DNA of 36,982 nt, taken from NCBI GenBank assembly GCA_964467985.1, contig CAYXTP010000020.1, positions 1 to 36,982 on the forward strand, read 5' to 3'. The number at the start of each line of letters is the position of its first letter. The stretch's first letter is position 1. The translations under genes and the position numbers were made by a program. The notes beneath the pieces are model-generated. The model searched no databases. It was not told where the DNA came from and was given only the letters and a program-made list of their open reading frames with translations. This DNA is from GCA-2720975 sp964467985. Lineage in GTDB: Bacteria; Planctomycetota; UBA1135; GCA-002686595. Positions 8,173-16,391 of this stretch are shown here, one piece after another.

Positions 8173-9387
8173 ATGCCCGCCTTCGCACGTTTCCCAGGCT
8201 TCCAGACCCTCGTCGCAATCTTGGCTGCCTTCGCGGTCCATGCGCTGCTTTGGCAAGGAAGCTACGCAGTATTCTCTGCGTCCGTGGACTTCAACCAGGG
8301 CGCCCTGGAGGACTTCATGGGAGTCTATCTCCCAGCGGCCCAGGCCCTTGGCGCCGGAGCGGACCCCGTGCCTGGATTCTTGTACGCACCCTTTTTTGCG
8401 TGGATTCTGCAACCGATCGCAGGCCTGGGTCCGGCAGCCGCCTCGTGGGTCTGGCTGGGCTTGCAATTCACAGCCAGTCTCGCGCTGCTCATCTTGGGGG
8501 GACGCTGGGTGAACAGGCAGGTGCCCGGTGACGCACCGATTTGGTGCTGGCCCCTCTACGTATTCCTCGGAGTGCTTTCGTTCCCCTTGGTTCACAACCT
8601 TCACTGGGGCCAGGTCAGCACCTTGCTGACCCTTTTGGTTGTGTCGGCCGCCGGCTTGCAGGATCGACGCTGGGCGGGTGTGTGTATAGGGTGCGCCGCT
8701 GCGATCAAGTTCTATCCCGCCTTGTTCTTGGCCCTGCTGATTCTGAGCTTGGACTGGCGAGGGCTTCGATGGGGCGTGGGGGCCTGGGCCGTGCTCTCAC
8801 TGCTGCCCGCGTTTCAGGTAGGACTGGCTTCCCTCACGTCGGCCTACAGCGCTGTAGCCGAAGACCTGGCCTCTCTCTCCGGATTGCAGGGTGAGTGGTT
8901 CGCGGCCCCCAACAACCAGAGCTTGGCCGCTACGGCAACGCGCTGGCTCGAACTCGGCACTCCCGGCGTGACACTCTGGGCTGTGTTGGGTCTGGTGTTC
9001 GCCCTCTATTGCTTGAAGTCTTGTGCTCCTCTAATGAGCGAGGATGGGGCGCCCCACCGACTGTTGGCCTTCGCGTTGGTGTTGCTCAGCCTACCTCTGG
9101 TCTTGAGCCCGAGCTGGCCGCACTACTTTGCGGGACTGCCCTTCGTCCAGTTGCTTCTGTTTCGAATGTCGAGGGAGCATCCCGGCGCACGCGCCTGCGT
9201 CGGGCTCTCTGTGCTGCTCTCAAGCACACTACTCTTCCGCTGCTTTGACCACTCAGAACGCTACGGAGAATGGGGCGTCCTGCTCGTCGCCGATTTGCTT
9301 CTGATTCCCGTAGCCCTGCAGTGCGCTACAAGGCTGACGTGTAGTCAGTCCGATTCGCTCTCGGACTCGTCCTCGTCCGTGGCGTAG
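8173..9387 (+). CDS. GT87-family polyprenyl-phosphate-dependent mannosyltransferase-like membrane protein
   Basis: 404 residues with about nine or ten hydrophobic segments, a periplasm-facing acidic loop after the first helix (DFNQGALEDFMGVYLPAAQAL) and FLYAPFFAW, all typical of GT87/DUF2029 glycosyltransferases. Later signatures are HNLHWGQVSTLL and AAAIKFYPALFLAL. The family transfers mannose from a polyprenyl-phosphate donor to envelope lipids or glycans. The donor here is inferred. ATG 8173 is chosen over TTG 8149 because the first transmembrane helix begins shortly after it. The C-terminus is a Ser/Asp-rich tail encoded in 43 bases that also encode, on the other strand, the end of the next gene. 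Confidence 0.85.
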   Translation: MPAFARFPGFQTLVAILAAFAVHALLWQGSYAVFSASVDFNQGALEDFMGVYLPAAQALGAGADPVPGFLYAPFFAWILQPIAGLGPAAASWVWLGLQFTASLALLILGGRWVNRQVPGDAPIWCWPLYVFLGVLSFPLVHNLHWGQVSTLLTLLVVSAAGLQDRRWAGVCIGCAAAIKFYPALFLALLILSLDWRGLRWGVGAWAVLSLLPAFQVGLASLTSAYSAVAEDLASLSGLQGEWFAAPNNQSLAATATRWLELGTPGVTLWAVLGLVFALYCLKSCAPLMSEDGAPHRLLAFALVLLSLPLVLSPSWPHYFAGLPFVQLLLFRMSREHPGARACVGLSVLLSSTLLFRCFDHSERYGEWGVLLVADLLLIPVALQCATRLTCSQSDSLSDSSSSVA

Positions 9388-10799
9388 CCCAGGGCCTTCA
9401 AGTCGTCCAGCGTCTCCTGCGACTTCTCGCTGCCAAGATTCGTTTGTGTCGGATGCTCATCTGCCCACGATTCAATGAGCGCGTGCAGCCGAGCGACCAC
9501 TTCGGGCTGTCCCTCCGCCAAGTTCTGCAGCTCACGGGGGTCCGTGCGAATGTCGAATAGTTCGATCTCGCGCAGCGGGAAATACTCACTTGGCACGATG
9601 AGCTTGAGGCCATCGGCGGCCGTTCGCACGCTGCGGCCCTGCAAGACGGAACTGAAGACCTCCTCACGCCCGGAGTCCCTACCGAACATGGCGGGCACCA
9701 GGCTGCGGCCGTGCAGCCCGTCAGGAGGCGCAAGATTGCAGAGCTCAAGCAGGGTAGGGAAGAGGTCCACGTTCTCCACGGGAGTCTCGATGCGGTGCCC
9801 CTCCGGGATCCCCGGACCGCGCAGGATCATGGGTGTCGCGATGATCTCCTGGTAGAGCAAGTTCCCGTGGGCCCTGAAAAAGTGCTCTCTCGGTGAGGCC
9901 GAGAGGCTGAGGTTTTCCGGGGGCGACTGGTGATCCCACAGTCCCTCCCCATGGTCCGAGACCACGGCTACGATCGTGTTCTCCAAGGCTCCCTGTCGCT
10001 CGAGCAAGTCCAAGACGATTCCGATGTACACGTCGCACGTATAGATCTCTTGGTCATAGCGCGCCATGTCTTCGGCCATTCCGCGCCAGACCTGAGGCTC
10101 GACCTGTACGTTTGGATGGGTTGCTGAGTAACGCTCGCGTTGTGTGCTCCATTGCCATTGATCCGCACCCTGCTCCAGGGGCAGCTGGGCTTCCCACTCA
10201 GGGTGAGCCTTGTAGGGTCCGTGTGGATCCATCAGGTGCAGGTAGGCGAACAAAGGCGTGCGCTCTCCTGAAGGACCCGGCGTCAACGCAGCCGTCAGGG
10301 GCTGGGCGGCGTCCCCGATGAGTTCCGCCGCTTCGCGTGCAGGCAGTGTCCGTCCGCCCTGGCCGATCTTCTTGCTGCGCGCCTCGTAGTGATCAAACCC
10401 CCTGTCGAATCCAGACTTGCTGGATAGCAAGCCGTTCCCAACGATTCCCAGGGTGTGGTATCCCGCGGCCTGGAAATATTCGGCCAGGGTCGGGGAGTCC
10501 TCAAAGAAGACGTCCCTGTAGGACGTGACGTACCTGCCCTGCAGCATGGACACCATGGAAGGCAGGGTCCACGAGGCCTGAGCGGTCACATCACTCGCTA
10601 GGACCCCCCGGGCTGCCAGGGCATCCAGCTGGGGCGTCGTCGAGCGTGTGTAGCCGTAAGCGGAAACACGGTCGGCGCGCAGGGTATCCACGACGATGAG
10701 AAGCACGTTGGGCCGCGCTCCTTCAGCCACAGCCTGCTCGCCTCCCGAAGAACACGCACTCAGAGCAGCGAGGATGATGGAGACAGAGACGAAACGCAT
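9345..10799 (-). CDS. Sulfatase-fold lipoprotein with Thr instead of the active-site Cys
   Basis: 484 residues. The N-terminus is a lipoprotein signal with lipobox LSAC (Cys16). The sulfatase/alkaline phosphatase fold is clear: NVLLIVVDTLRADRVSAYGY (metal Asp38), MDPHGPY, VVSDHGEGLWDH, and ELFDIRTDPRELQNLA near the end. At the position of the formylglycine Cys the sequence reads SWTLPSMVSMLQGRY, so Thr78 replaces Cys and the following Arg is Met. Thr at this site is known in phosphoglycerol-transferase/LtaS-type members, so the true reaction may be phosphoester or transferase chemistry rather than sulfate hydrolysis. Start at ATG 10799 because the signal begins there; longer frames add unlike sequence. 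The last residues are an acidic tail (DEDESESESD). Confidence 0.9.
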   Translation of the reverse strand: MRFVSVSIILAALSACSSGGEQAVAEGARPNVLLIVVDTLRADRVSAYGYTRSTTPQLDALAARGVLASDVTAQASWTLPSMVSMLQGRYVTSYRDVFFEDSPTLAEYFQAAGYHTLGIVGNGLLSSKSGFDRGFDHYEARSKKIGQGGRTLPAREAAELIGDAAQPLTAALTPGPSGERTPLFAYLHLMDPHGPYKAHPEWEAQLPLEQGADQWQWSTQRERYSATHPNVQVEPQVWRGMAEDMARYDQEIYTCDVYIGIVLDLLERQGALENTIVAVVSDHGEGLWDHQSPPENLSLSASPREHFFRAHGNLLYQEIIATPMILRGPGIPEGHRIETPVENVDLFPTLLELCNLAPPDGLHGRSLVPAMFGRDSGREEVFSSVLQGRSVRTAADGLKLIVPSEYFPLREIELFDIRTDPRELQNLAEGQPEVVARLHALIESWADEHPTQTNLGSEKSQETLDDLKALGYATDEDESESESD

Positions 10800-10922
10800 T
10801 GGATGGCCAGCCCACTGCACCCTACTGCGCTCGGTCATTCCACGCCACGCCGGCGGCCCCTGGCTAGGAACCCCAAGTAGCGTGCAGAGCGATCCGCAGT
10901 GCCCCAGAGCGGAGCCGTGCCC

Positions 10923-10928
10923 TACAAT
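10923..10928 (+). promoter_or_regulatory. Candidate -10 box (TACAAT)
   Basis: TACAAT matches the -10 consensus at 5 of 6 bases and lies 31 bases before the cytochrome/LRR gene start at 10960, in the 160-bp gap between it and the divergent sulfatase-fold gene. No clear -35 is seen. Confidence 0.5.
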
Positions 10929-10959
10929 CGGGGCCCAAGCCAACCTGCGCTCCATCGCC

Positions 10960-12354
10960 ATGCTCTCACCTATCATCTACCTGTCAGCTCTCACTCCGGC
11001 CCCCTTGGATGTGGACTTCCTCACCGAGGTTTACCCGATTTTCGAAGCCCACTGCATCGAATGCCACGGGCCTCAGAAACAGAAGGGAAGCCTCCGCCTC
11101 GATACTCGCGCCGGGCTCTTCGAGGGTGACGAAGATTTCATCCCTGTCGTTCCTGGTGAGCCCGACTTGAGCACGGTCATCGAGATGATCACGCTCGACG
11201 CCGACGACCCCGATTTGATGCCCAAGAAGGCGGACAAGTTGAGCGATGAGGACATCGCGACCATTCAAACTTGGATCGAAGAAGGTGCCACCTGGGAACA
11301 GCCTCCGGTGGCTGCGGTCAGGCCGAATCCTCTGGCACTGCCGAGCCTCAGCCCCGAGCAGATTGTCGCCAGGGACAAGGCGTTGGCCGCCCTGTCGACG
11401 GCGGGTGTTCGAGTGGATCGGATCGCCGAAAATAGCGAGGCGCTCGAGGTCAATCTGAGCCTGTTCCGTGGCAAGGGAGCCGATGATCGCGTCAGTCTGC
11501 TCACGGGACTCGAACCCGTGCTGGTGTGGGCCAACCTCGCGGGAACTGATCTGAGCGACAAGGGGTTGGCCAAGTTGGCCGACTTCAAGGCCCTGCGGCG
11601 CATGAACCTCTCAGGGACGGCCATCACGGATTCCGGCCTGGCCCGAATTGCCGACTTGGAGGAGCTGCGATCGCTGAACCTCTACGGCACGGCCGTCAGC
11701 GACGCAGGGCTCGAGCACCTGGCCGCGCTGGGCTCACTCGAGCGCCTGTACCTCTGGGGCACAGCTGTCACGCCTGAGGCGGCCATCGCTTTCCAGGCCA
11801 GACACCCGGGGGCAATCGTCAACACAGGCGCGGACCTCGTGCTTGAACAGATCGTCACTGTGGCAACCATCAACACCGAGTGCCCCGTGACGGGCAAGCC
11901 CATCGATGTGGCCTTCGTGGCGCTCGTGAACGACAAGAAGGTGGGCCTGTGTTGTGCCAAGTGCAAATCCATCTTCGAGGCCGATCCGGAGACCTACCTG
12001 GCCAAGCTCGTTGTTCAGAAGCCTAGTCCGGTCAATGAGTTGTGCCCCGTGTCTGGAGAGCCCATCGTTGCCGATTACACTTCCCTGGTGGGCGAGGATC
12101 TAGTCGGATTCTGTTGCGGCAAGTGCAAGGCGGCCTTCGACGCGGCTCCCGATGAATTCCTGAAGAAACTGGGAATCAAGAAAGACACGCCGAAGCTGAA
12201 CAGCACGTGTCCGGTGTCTGGTGAGCCCGTCGATGCCGCAGTGACTAGCGTCTACAAGGGGCGGACAGTCGCCCTGTGTTGCAAGAAGTGCAAGCAGGCG
12301 TTCGACGCAGACCCGGAGTCGTTTGCGGACAAGCTTGGGGATTTCCAGAACTAG
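10960..12354 (+). CDS. Planctomycete cytochrome c / LRR protein with three YHS/TRASH-like Cys domains
   Basis: 464 residues. After a weak signal-like start comes a planctomycete-type cytochrome c domain with CIECHG (C32, C35, H36) and DDPDLMPKK (83-90). Leucine-rich repeats follow (about 187-285; pattern L.L.GTA..D.GL..L). The C-terminal third holds three near-identical units of about 43 residues starting at C308, C362 and C417. Each has CPV[TS]G.P near its start, then CC.KCK..F.A.P..(Y/F)...KL about 23 residues later. This spacing resembles the YHS/TRASH metal-binding fold (four Cys per unit). I infer an exported haem protein that also binds metal. ATG 10960 is preferred to the longer frame, which would cross the divergent promoter region and add unrelated sequence. 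It converges on mqnE with 25 bases between. Confidence 0.85.
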   Translation: MLSPIIYLSALTPAPLDVDFLTEVYPIFEAHCIECHGPQKQKGSLRLDTRAGLFEGDEDFIPVVPGEPDLSTVIEMITLDADDPDLMPKKADKLSDEDIATIQTWIEEGATWEQPPVAAVRPNPLALPSLSPEQIVARDKALAALSTAGVRVDRIAENSEALEVNLSLFRGKGADDRVSLLTGLEPVLVWANLAGTDLSDKGLAKLADFKALRRMNLSGTAITDSGLARIADLEELRSLNLYGTAVSDAGLEHLAALGSLERLYLWGTAVTPEAAIAFQARHPGAIVNTGADLVLEQIVTVATINTECPVTGKPIDVAFVALVNDKKVGLCCAKCKSIFEADPETYLAKLVVQKPSPVNELCPVSGEPIVADYTSLVGEDLVGFCCGKCKAAFDAAPDEFLKKLGIKKDTPKLNSTCPVSGEPVDAAVTSVYKGRTVALCCKKCKQAFDADPESFADKLGDFQN

Positions 12355-12379
12355 AACGGCGTCGCGAGCGACAGGCCAA

Positions 12380-13525
12380 TCAGGTCCGGGCCGGCTCGGC
12401 TCCCGACCACAGCACGTTGTAGACGGTGTCACGCTCGACCGGGATCCGGCCTGCATCCCGAATCCACCTCAAGAGTTCAGATCGTTCCACAGCCTGAGGA
12501 GTGGTCGCGCCCGCGTCGTGATAGATGCGCTCTTCAACCACCGTTCCATCCACGTCGTTGGCTCCGTAGGAAAGGGCCAATTGGGCAAGCGGGATGCCGA
12601 GCATGATCCAGTAGGCCTTGATGTGCGGAATGTTGTCCAACATCAGACGCCCCAACGCGATCTCTCGCAGCTCCTCCAATCCCGAGGGTCCAGGGAGGTG
12701 GGACCACTCGGTGTTCTCTGGGTGGAAAGAAAGGGGGATATAGCACTGCAGACCGCCGGTCTCGTCTTGCAGCAAGCGCAGACGATCGAGGTGGTCGATA
12801 CGCTCTTCCACGGTCTCGATGTGGCCGTGCAACATGGTGGCATTGCTCTTGAGTCCGGCCTCGTGAACCGTGCGCGCCGTCTCAATCCACTCATCCCCTG
12901 TGTTCTTGAGGTGGTACCCCTCCTGATGAACCCGGTCCGCGAACACTTCTGCCCCCCCCCCGGGGCAGGACCCCAGCCCTGCCTCCACCAGCTCGGGCAG
13001 GACTTCTGCCAGGGGCTTCTTGGCGCGCACGGCGATCTGCATCAATTCGATCATGGTGAAGGCCTTGATGTGGATGTCGGGTCTCACATCTTTGACCGCC
13101 CGCAGGATGTCGAGGTAGTACTCGTAGGAGAGCTTCGGGTAGACCCCCGCTACCATGTGCACTTCGGTCACCGGCTCGTCGAGGTGCTCGCGAATCTTGG
13201 TGCCGACCTCCTCGGGGCTCATGACGTAGGCGCCCTCCTGGCCTGGCAGGCGCTGAAATGCACAGAAGCGGCAAAGCTTGTTGCAGATGTTCGTGTAGTT
13301 GATGTGCTGGTTGACGTTGAAGTAGGCGTGGTCCCCGTGCAGTCGCTCTCGCACGTGGTTCGCCAACCCACCGACAAGATGGATATCGTCACACCGATAG
13401 AGGGCCAGCCCGTCCTCGCGGCTCAAGCGCCGGCCGTCAAGGGCCTTCTCGGCTTCAGTCCCAACTCCCGCGGCATGCGCGCGGCTTAGCAGGGACTGTT
13501 GGGGTGTCGTGGTGGTCGGACTCAT
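12380..13525 (-). CDS. mqnE: Aminofutalosine synthase (radical SAM)
   Basis: 381 residues. The radical SAM cluster motif is CNKLCRFC (C81, C85, C88) after NQHINYTNI. MqnE-like features are FCAFQR, the block EVHMVAGVYPKLSYEYYLDIL, the SCPGGGAEVF loop, and YGANDVDGTVVEE. MqnE joins S-adenosylmethionine-derived adenosine to 3-enolpyruvylbenzoate in the futalosine route to menaquinone. Its ATG overlaps the TGA of mqnC by four bases (TCAT on the plus strand at 13522-13525), so translation is coupled. The codons for its Gly-Gly-Gly loop contain a run of ten G residues. Confidence 0.93.
   Translation of the reverse strand: MSPTTTTPQQSLLSRAHAAGVGTEAEKALDGRRLSREDGLALYRCDDIHLVGGLANHVRERLHGDHAYFNVNQHINYTNICNKLCRFCAFQRLPGQEGAYVMSPEEVGTKIREHLDEPVTEVHMVAGVYPKLSYEYYLDILRAVKDVRPDIHIKAFTMIELMQIAVRAKKPLAEVLPELVEAGLGSCPGGGAEVFADRVHQEGYHLKNTGDEWIETARTVHEAGLKSNATMLHGHIETVEERIDHLDRLRLLQDETGGLQCYIPLSFHPENTEWSHLPGPSGLEELREIALGRLMLDNIPHIKAYWIMLGIPLAQLALSYGANDVDGTVVEERIYHDAGATTPQAVERSELLRWIRDAGRIPVERDTVYNVLWSGAEPART
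12952..12961. repeat. Homopolymer of ten C (ten G in mqnE sense)
   Basis: A run of ten identical bases lies within the PGGGAE codons of mqnE. The reading frame through it is intact and matches the conserved family loop, so it is not an assembly frameshift in this copy. Such runs are prone to replication slippage. Confidence 0.9.
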
Positions 13526-14778
13526 GCTGGTTGCACAGAATTGTGGTTTGCTTTCTGACGACCGGGGGCAGCTCTGTGCGTAGCCGCTTCCTCGCGGCAG
13601 GAGGGGAACGCCGGCTTTTCCTGGCGTGAGTCGACGATCCCATACCAAGAATTGCGCTGACGGGGCAGGAAGCCGGCACTCTCGATCAGGTGCTCCACCG
13701 TTTGGATCGACTCCAGGTTGAAGCAGCCAGCCGCAGACACGACGTTCTCCTCAATCATCGTGCCCCCGAAGTCGTTGGCTCCATAGCGCAAACTCACTTG
13801 AGCCAGACGCATCCCTTGAGTGACGTAGCTGGTCTGAACGTTCTCAAAGTTGTCCAGGTAAATCCGAGCCAAGGCCTGCACGCGCAAGTAAAGCGCTGGC
13901 GTAGTCGCCACCGGGTACCTGTGCTCTTCTGGAACTCCTTTGGGCTGCGTGTTCCAACATGCAAAAGCCGTGAATCCTCCCGTTTCGTCCTGCAGATCCC
14001 GCAGGCGTTCGAGGTGTTCGACCCTCTCAGCGGCGGTCTCCACATTGCCGTACATCATGGTCGCCGACGATCGCAATCCGGCTTCGTGGGCCTTGCGATG
14101 AACGTCCAGCCAGCGATCCGTACTAGTCTTTTTGGGTGCGATGATGGCTCGCACGCGTTCAACCAAGATCTCAGCCCCGGCACCGGGCAGGGAACCCAGT
14201 CCGGCCTGGACCAGGTCCGCAATGACTGCCTCCAGTGAGCGTTTCTCAACCTGCGCAAAGTGGTCAATCTCCGGAGCAGAGAGGGCATGACAGTTGATCT
14301 TGAATCGTTCACCCAAATCTTCCAGGAGCTCGACCCACCAATCGGAGAGCAGGTAAGGATGATGTCCCCCCTGCATGAGAAGCTGCTGCCCCCCAAGCCT
14401 TACGGTTTCTTCGACCTTGTGGAAGATCTCTTCCCGTGACAGCACATAGGATTCTGGATCCGAAGGACTGCGGTAGAAGGCGCAGAACCCGCAGTCGGTG
14501 ATGCACACATTGGTCGGATTGATGTTCCGATCCACGATGTATGTCACCAGGGGTTCGGGGTGCAATCGCGCTCGGACGTCATCGGCCATGCGACCCAAGG
14601 TCAGGAGATCCGCATGGTCGTGCAGGAACAGAGCGTCGTCGGCTTGGATGCGCTGGCCGTCGGCGACCTTGGCCTCGAGTTCCGAAAGGCGTGCTAGGTG
14701 GGGGCCAGAGTGGGCATCCGAAGCGAGCGGTGCTCGCCACTGGAGGTGGGGCTGGGAGTTGGAATGGGGGGAATTCAC
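13522..14778 (-). CDS. mqnC: Cyclic dehypoxanthine futalosine synthase (radical SAM)
   Basis: About 418 residues. The cluster motif CITDCGFC lies at C92, C96 and C99, following DRNINPTNV. MqnC-type features are GGQQLLMQGGHHPYL, NCHALSAPEID, LPGAGAEILVERV, and YGANDFGGTMIEENVV. MqnC cyclises dehypoxanthine futalosine in menaquinone synthesis. The likely start is GTG 14778, because upstream sequence carries a perfect TATAAT 7 bases away and longer frames would run into glyS on the other strand. About 38 residues after the conserved SWYGIVDSR end form a charged, unconserved-looking tail that runs into the mqnE start. It is the first gene of the mqnC-mqnE operon, divergent from glyS. Confidence 0.92.
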   Translation of the reverse strand: MNSPHSNSQPHLQWRAPLASDAHSGPHLARLSELEAKVADGQRIQADDALFLHDHADLLTLGRMADDVRARLHPEPLVTYIVDRNINPTNVCITDCGFCAFYRSPSDPESYVLSREEIFHKVEETVRLGGQQLLMQGGHHPYLLSDWWVELLEDLGERFKINCHALSAPEIDHFAQVEKRSLEAVIADLVQAGLGSLPGAGAEILVERVRAIIAPKKTSTDRWLDVHRKAHEAGLRSSATMMYGNVETAAERVEHLERLRDLQDETGGFTAFACWNTQPKGVPEEHRYPVATTPALYLRVQALARIYLDNFENVQTSYVTQGMRLAQVSLRYGANDFGGTMIEENVVSAAGCFNLESIQTVEHLIESAGFLPRQRNSWYGIVDSRQEKPAFPSCREEAATHRAAPGRQKANHNSVQPA

Positions 14779-14785
14779 GGGCCAG

Positions 14786-14791
14786 ATTATA
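14786..14791 (-). promoter_or_regulatory. Consensus -10 box (TATAAT) directly before mqnC
   Basis: A perfect TATAAT reads on the minus strand, followed by seven bases and then GTG 14778. That spacing puts the transcription start at or within a base or two of the start codon, implying a leaderless mRNA. No TTGACA-like -35 is visible 16-18 bases upstream. Confidence 0.65.
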
Positions 14792-14828
14792 GGGCCCTGC
14801 ACGCCTGGGAGGCGCCCCAGCGCGGTGG

Positions 14829-14834
14829 TAGACT
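14829..14834 (+). promoter_or_regulatory. Candidate -10 box (TAGACT) of glyS
   Basis: TAGACT lies 34 bases before the glyS ATG, in the 90-bp divergent region shared with mqnC. It fits the TAnAnT-like pattern seen before other genes here. No clear -35 is seen. Confidence 0.4.
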
Positions 14835-14868
14835 CGCGGCCCGCCTCCCCGAGCTCCCTCCACCTGCC

Positions 14869-16230
14869 ATGGCCAAGAAACCCGCATCCCAAATGGACGT
14901 GATCGTCTCCCTGTGCAAACGCAGGGGATTCGTCTTTCAGGCATCCGAGATCTACGGCGGCGTGGGCAACACCTACGACTATGGGCCCCTAGGCGTTGAA
15001 CTGCTGCGCCGGGTGAAGGACGCGTGGTGGAACCGTGTCGTGGTTGAGCGTGCCGATGTGGTCGGCTTGGACTCGGCGATTATTCAGCACCCCCGGGTTT
15101 GGGAGACCTCGGGTCACGTCGGCGGGTTCAGCGATCCGATGGTGGACTGCAAGCTCTGCAAGGCTCGTTTTCGGGCGGACAAGCTCGAGGATGCCCGCTG
15201 TCCTGAGAAACCCAGCAAACGGCCTGGAGAATGCGCTGGCGAGCTGACTGAGGCACGCGAGTTCAACCTGATGTTCAAGACGACCCTTGGACCCGTGGAA
15301 GAAAGTGGCTCGGTGGCCTACCTGCGGCCGGAGACAGCCCAGGGGATCTTCCTCAATTTCAAGAACGTGCTCGAATCTGCGCGCCAGAAGCCGCCCTTTG
15401 GGATCGCCCAGATCGGGAAGTCCTTCCGCAACGAGATCACCCCCGGCAATTTCGTGTTCCGGACTCGAGAATTCGAACAGGCCGAAATGGAGTTCTTTGT
15501 GCCGCCAGGCGAGGACCAGGAGTGGTTCCAGTACTGGCGTGACGCACGCCATCGTTGGTACCTCGACCTCGGTATCGACGAAGCCAAGCTCCGCGTTCGC
15601 GACCATGAGGCGAGCGAACTTGCCCACTACGCGAAGGCCACTTCGGACATCGAGTACAACTATCCGTTCGGTTGGGGAGAGCTGGAGGGAATTGCCAATC
15701 GCGGGGATTTCGACCTCAGCCGGCACTCAGAGGCGTCAGGTACGGACCTCCTGTACTTTGACCCCCAAACCAAGGAACGCTACACCCCCTATGTGATCGA
15801 ACCTGCCGGCGGGATCAACCGCATGGCGCTGACCTTCCTGATCGATGCCTACGAGGAAGAGGTGTTGGAGAAGGACACACGCGTTGTGCTCCGCTTTCAT
15901 CCCGAAATTGCGCCGATTACCGTGGCCGTCTTCCCCTTGGTGAAGAAGGATGGCATGCCGGAGAGGGCCAAGGAAATCGAGGCCGAGCTGCGACGCGCGC
16001 GGCTGGCGACCTTCTACGACGAAAAAGGGGCGATCGGCCGGCGCTATCGGCGACAGGATGAGGTGGGCACTCCCTACTGCATCACAATTGATGGCGAGAC
16101 TCTCAGCGGGGATGTCGTCACCGTGCGCCAGCGCGACTCGATGCGGCAGGAAAAGGTAGCCGTCACAGAATTGCGTTCGTACCTCGAGGAAGCTTCCCGC
16201 AACTGGGAGCGGCCTGCCCCCAAGGTCTAA
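14869..16230 (+). CDS. glyS: Glycine--tRNA ligase, single-chain dimeric type
   Basis: 453 residues, the usual length of the alpha2 enzyme found in archaea, eukaryotes and some bacteria. It charges tRNA-Gly in the cytoplasm. Visible features are the N-terminal GFVFQASEIYGG.GNTYDYGPLG block, Cys-containing insert (MVDCKLCKARF), class II motif 2 around SFRNEITPGNFVFRTREFEQAE, motif 3 as VIEPAGGINRMAL, and the anticodon-binding domain beginning RFHPEIAPITVAVFPL. ATG 14869 is selected because family similarity begins at once; longer frames overlap the mqnC promoter. It is divergent from mqnC. Confidence 0.97.
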   Translation: MAKKPASQMDVIVSLCKRRGFVFQASEIYGGVGNTYDYGPLGVELLRRVKDAWWNRVVVERADVVGLDSAIIQHPRVWETSGHVGGFSDPMVDCKLCKARFRADKLEDARCPEKPSKRPGECAGELTEAREFNLMFKTTLGPVEESGSVAYLRPETAQGIFLNFKNVLESARQKPPFGIAQIGKSFRNEITPGNFVFRTREFEQAEMEFFVPPGEDQEWFQYWRDARHRWYLDLGIDEAKLRVRDHEASELAHYAKATSDIEYNYPFGWGELEGIANRGDFDLSRHSEASGTDLLYFDPQTKERYTPYVIEPAGGINRMALTFLIDAYEEEVLEKDTRVVLRFHPEIAPITVAVFPLVKKDGMPERAKEIEAELRRARLATFYDEKGAIGRRYRRQDEVGTPYCITIDGETLSGDVVTVRQRDSMRQEKVAVTELRSYLEEASRNWERPAPKV

Positions 16231-16318
16231 CCAGAACAGACTCTGAGCGGTTTCGGGCTGGGAAGGTGAGGGATTGGCAAGAAGCGTTGAGATTGGGTCA
16301 TAGGGGCCGGGAATCGCG

Positions 16319-16324
16319 TAGATT
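16319..16324 (+). promoter_or_regulatory. Candidate -10 box (TAGATT) of the selenoprotein gene
   Basis: TAGATT lies 68 bases before ATG 16392 in the 161-bp gap after glyS. It resembles the other -10 candidates in this window. GATTGGGT occurs twice nearby (16291 and 16321). No convincing -35 was found. Confidence 0.35.
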
Positions 16325-16391
16325 GGGTGACTTGGCGGACTAGCGCCCCGTGTTCCAGACTCCTTTCGCGAGCGACTCGCGTGCACATTCC

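Noticed and set aside
12952..12961. Frameshift error in mqnE caused by the ten-base run
   Set aside because: The frame continues correctly into the conserved GGGAEVF loop on both sides, so this copy is intact.
12323..13489. Long plus-strand open frame of 388 codons opposite mqnE
   Set aside because: It is antisense to a clear radical SAM gene, its protein has no recognisable motif, and GC-rich third positions create such shadows routinely. The same applies to long frames opposite 31795-32589 and 23262-23858.
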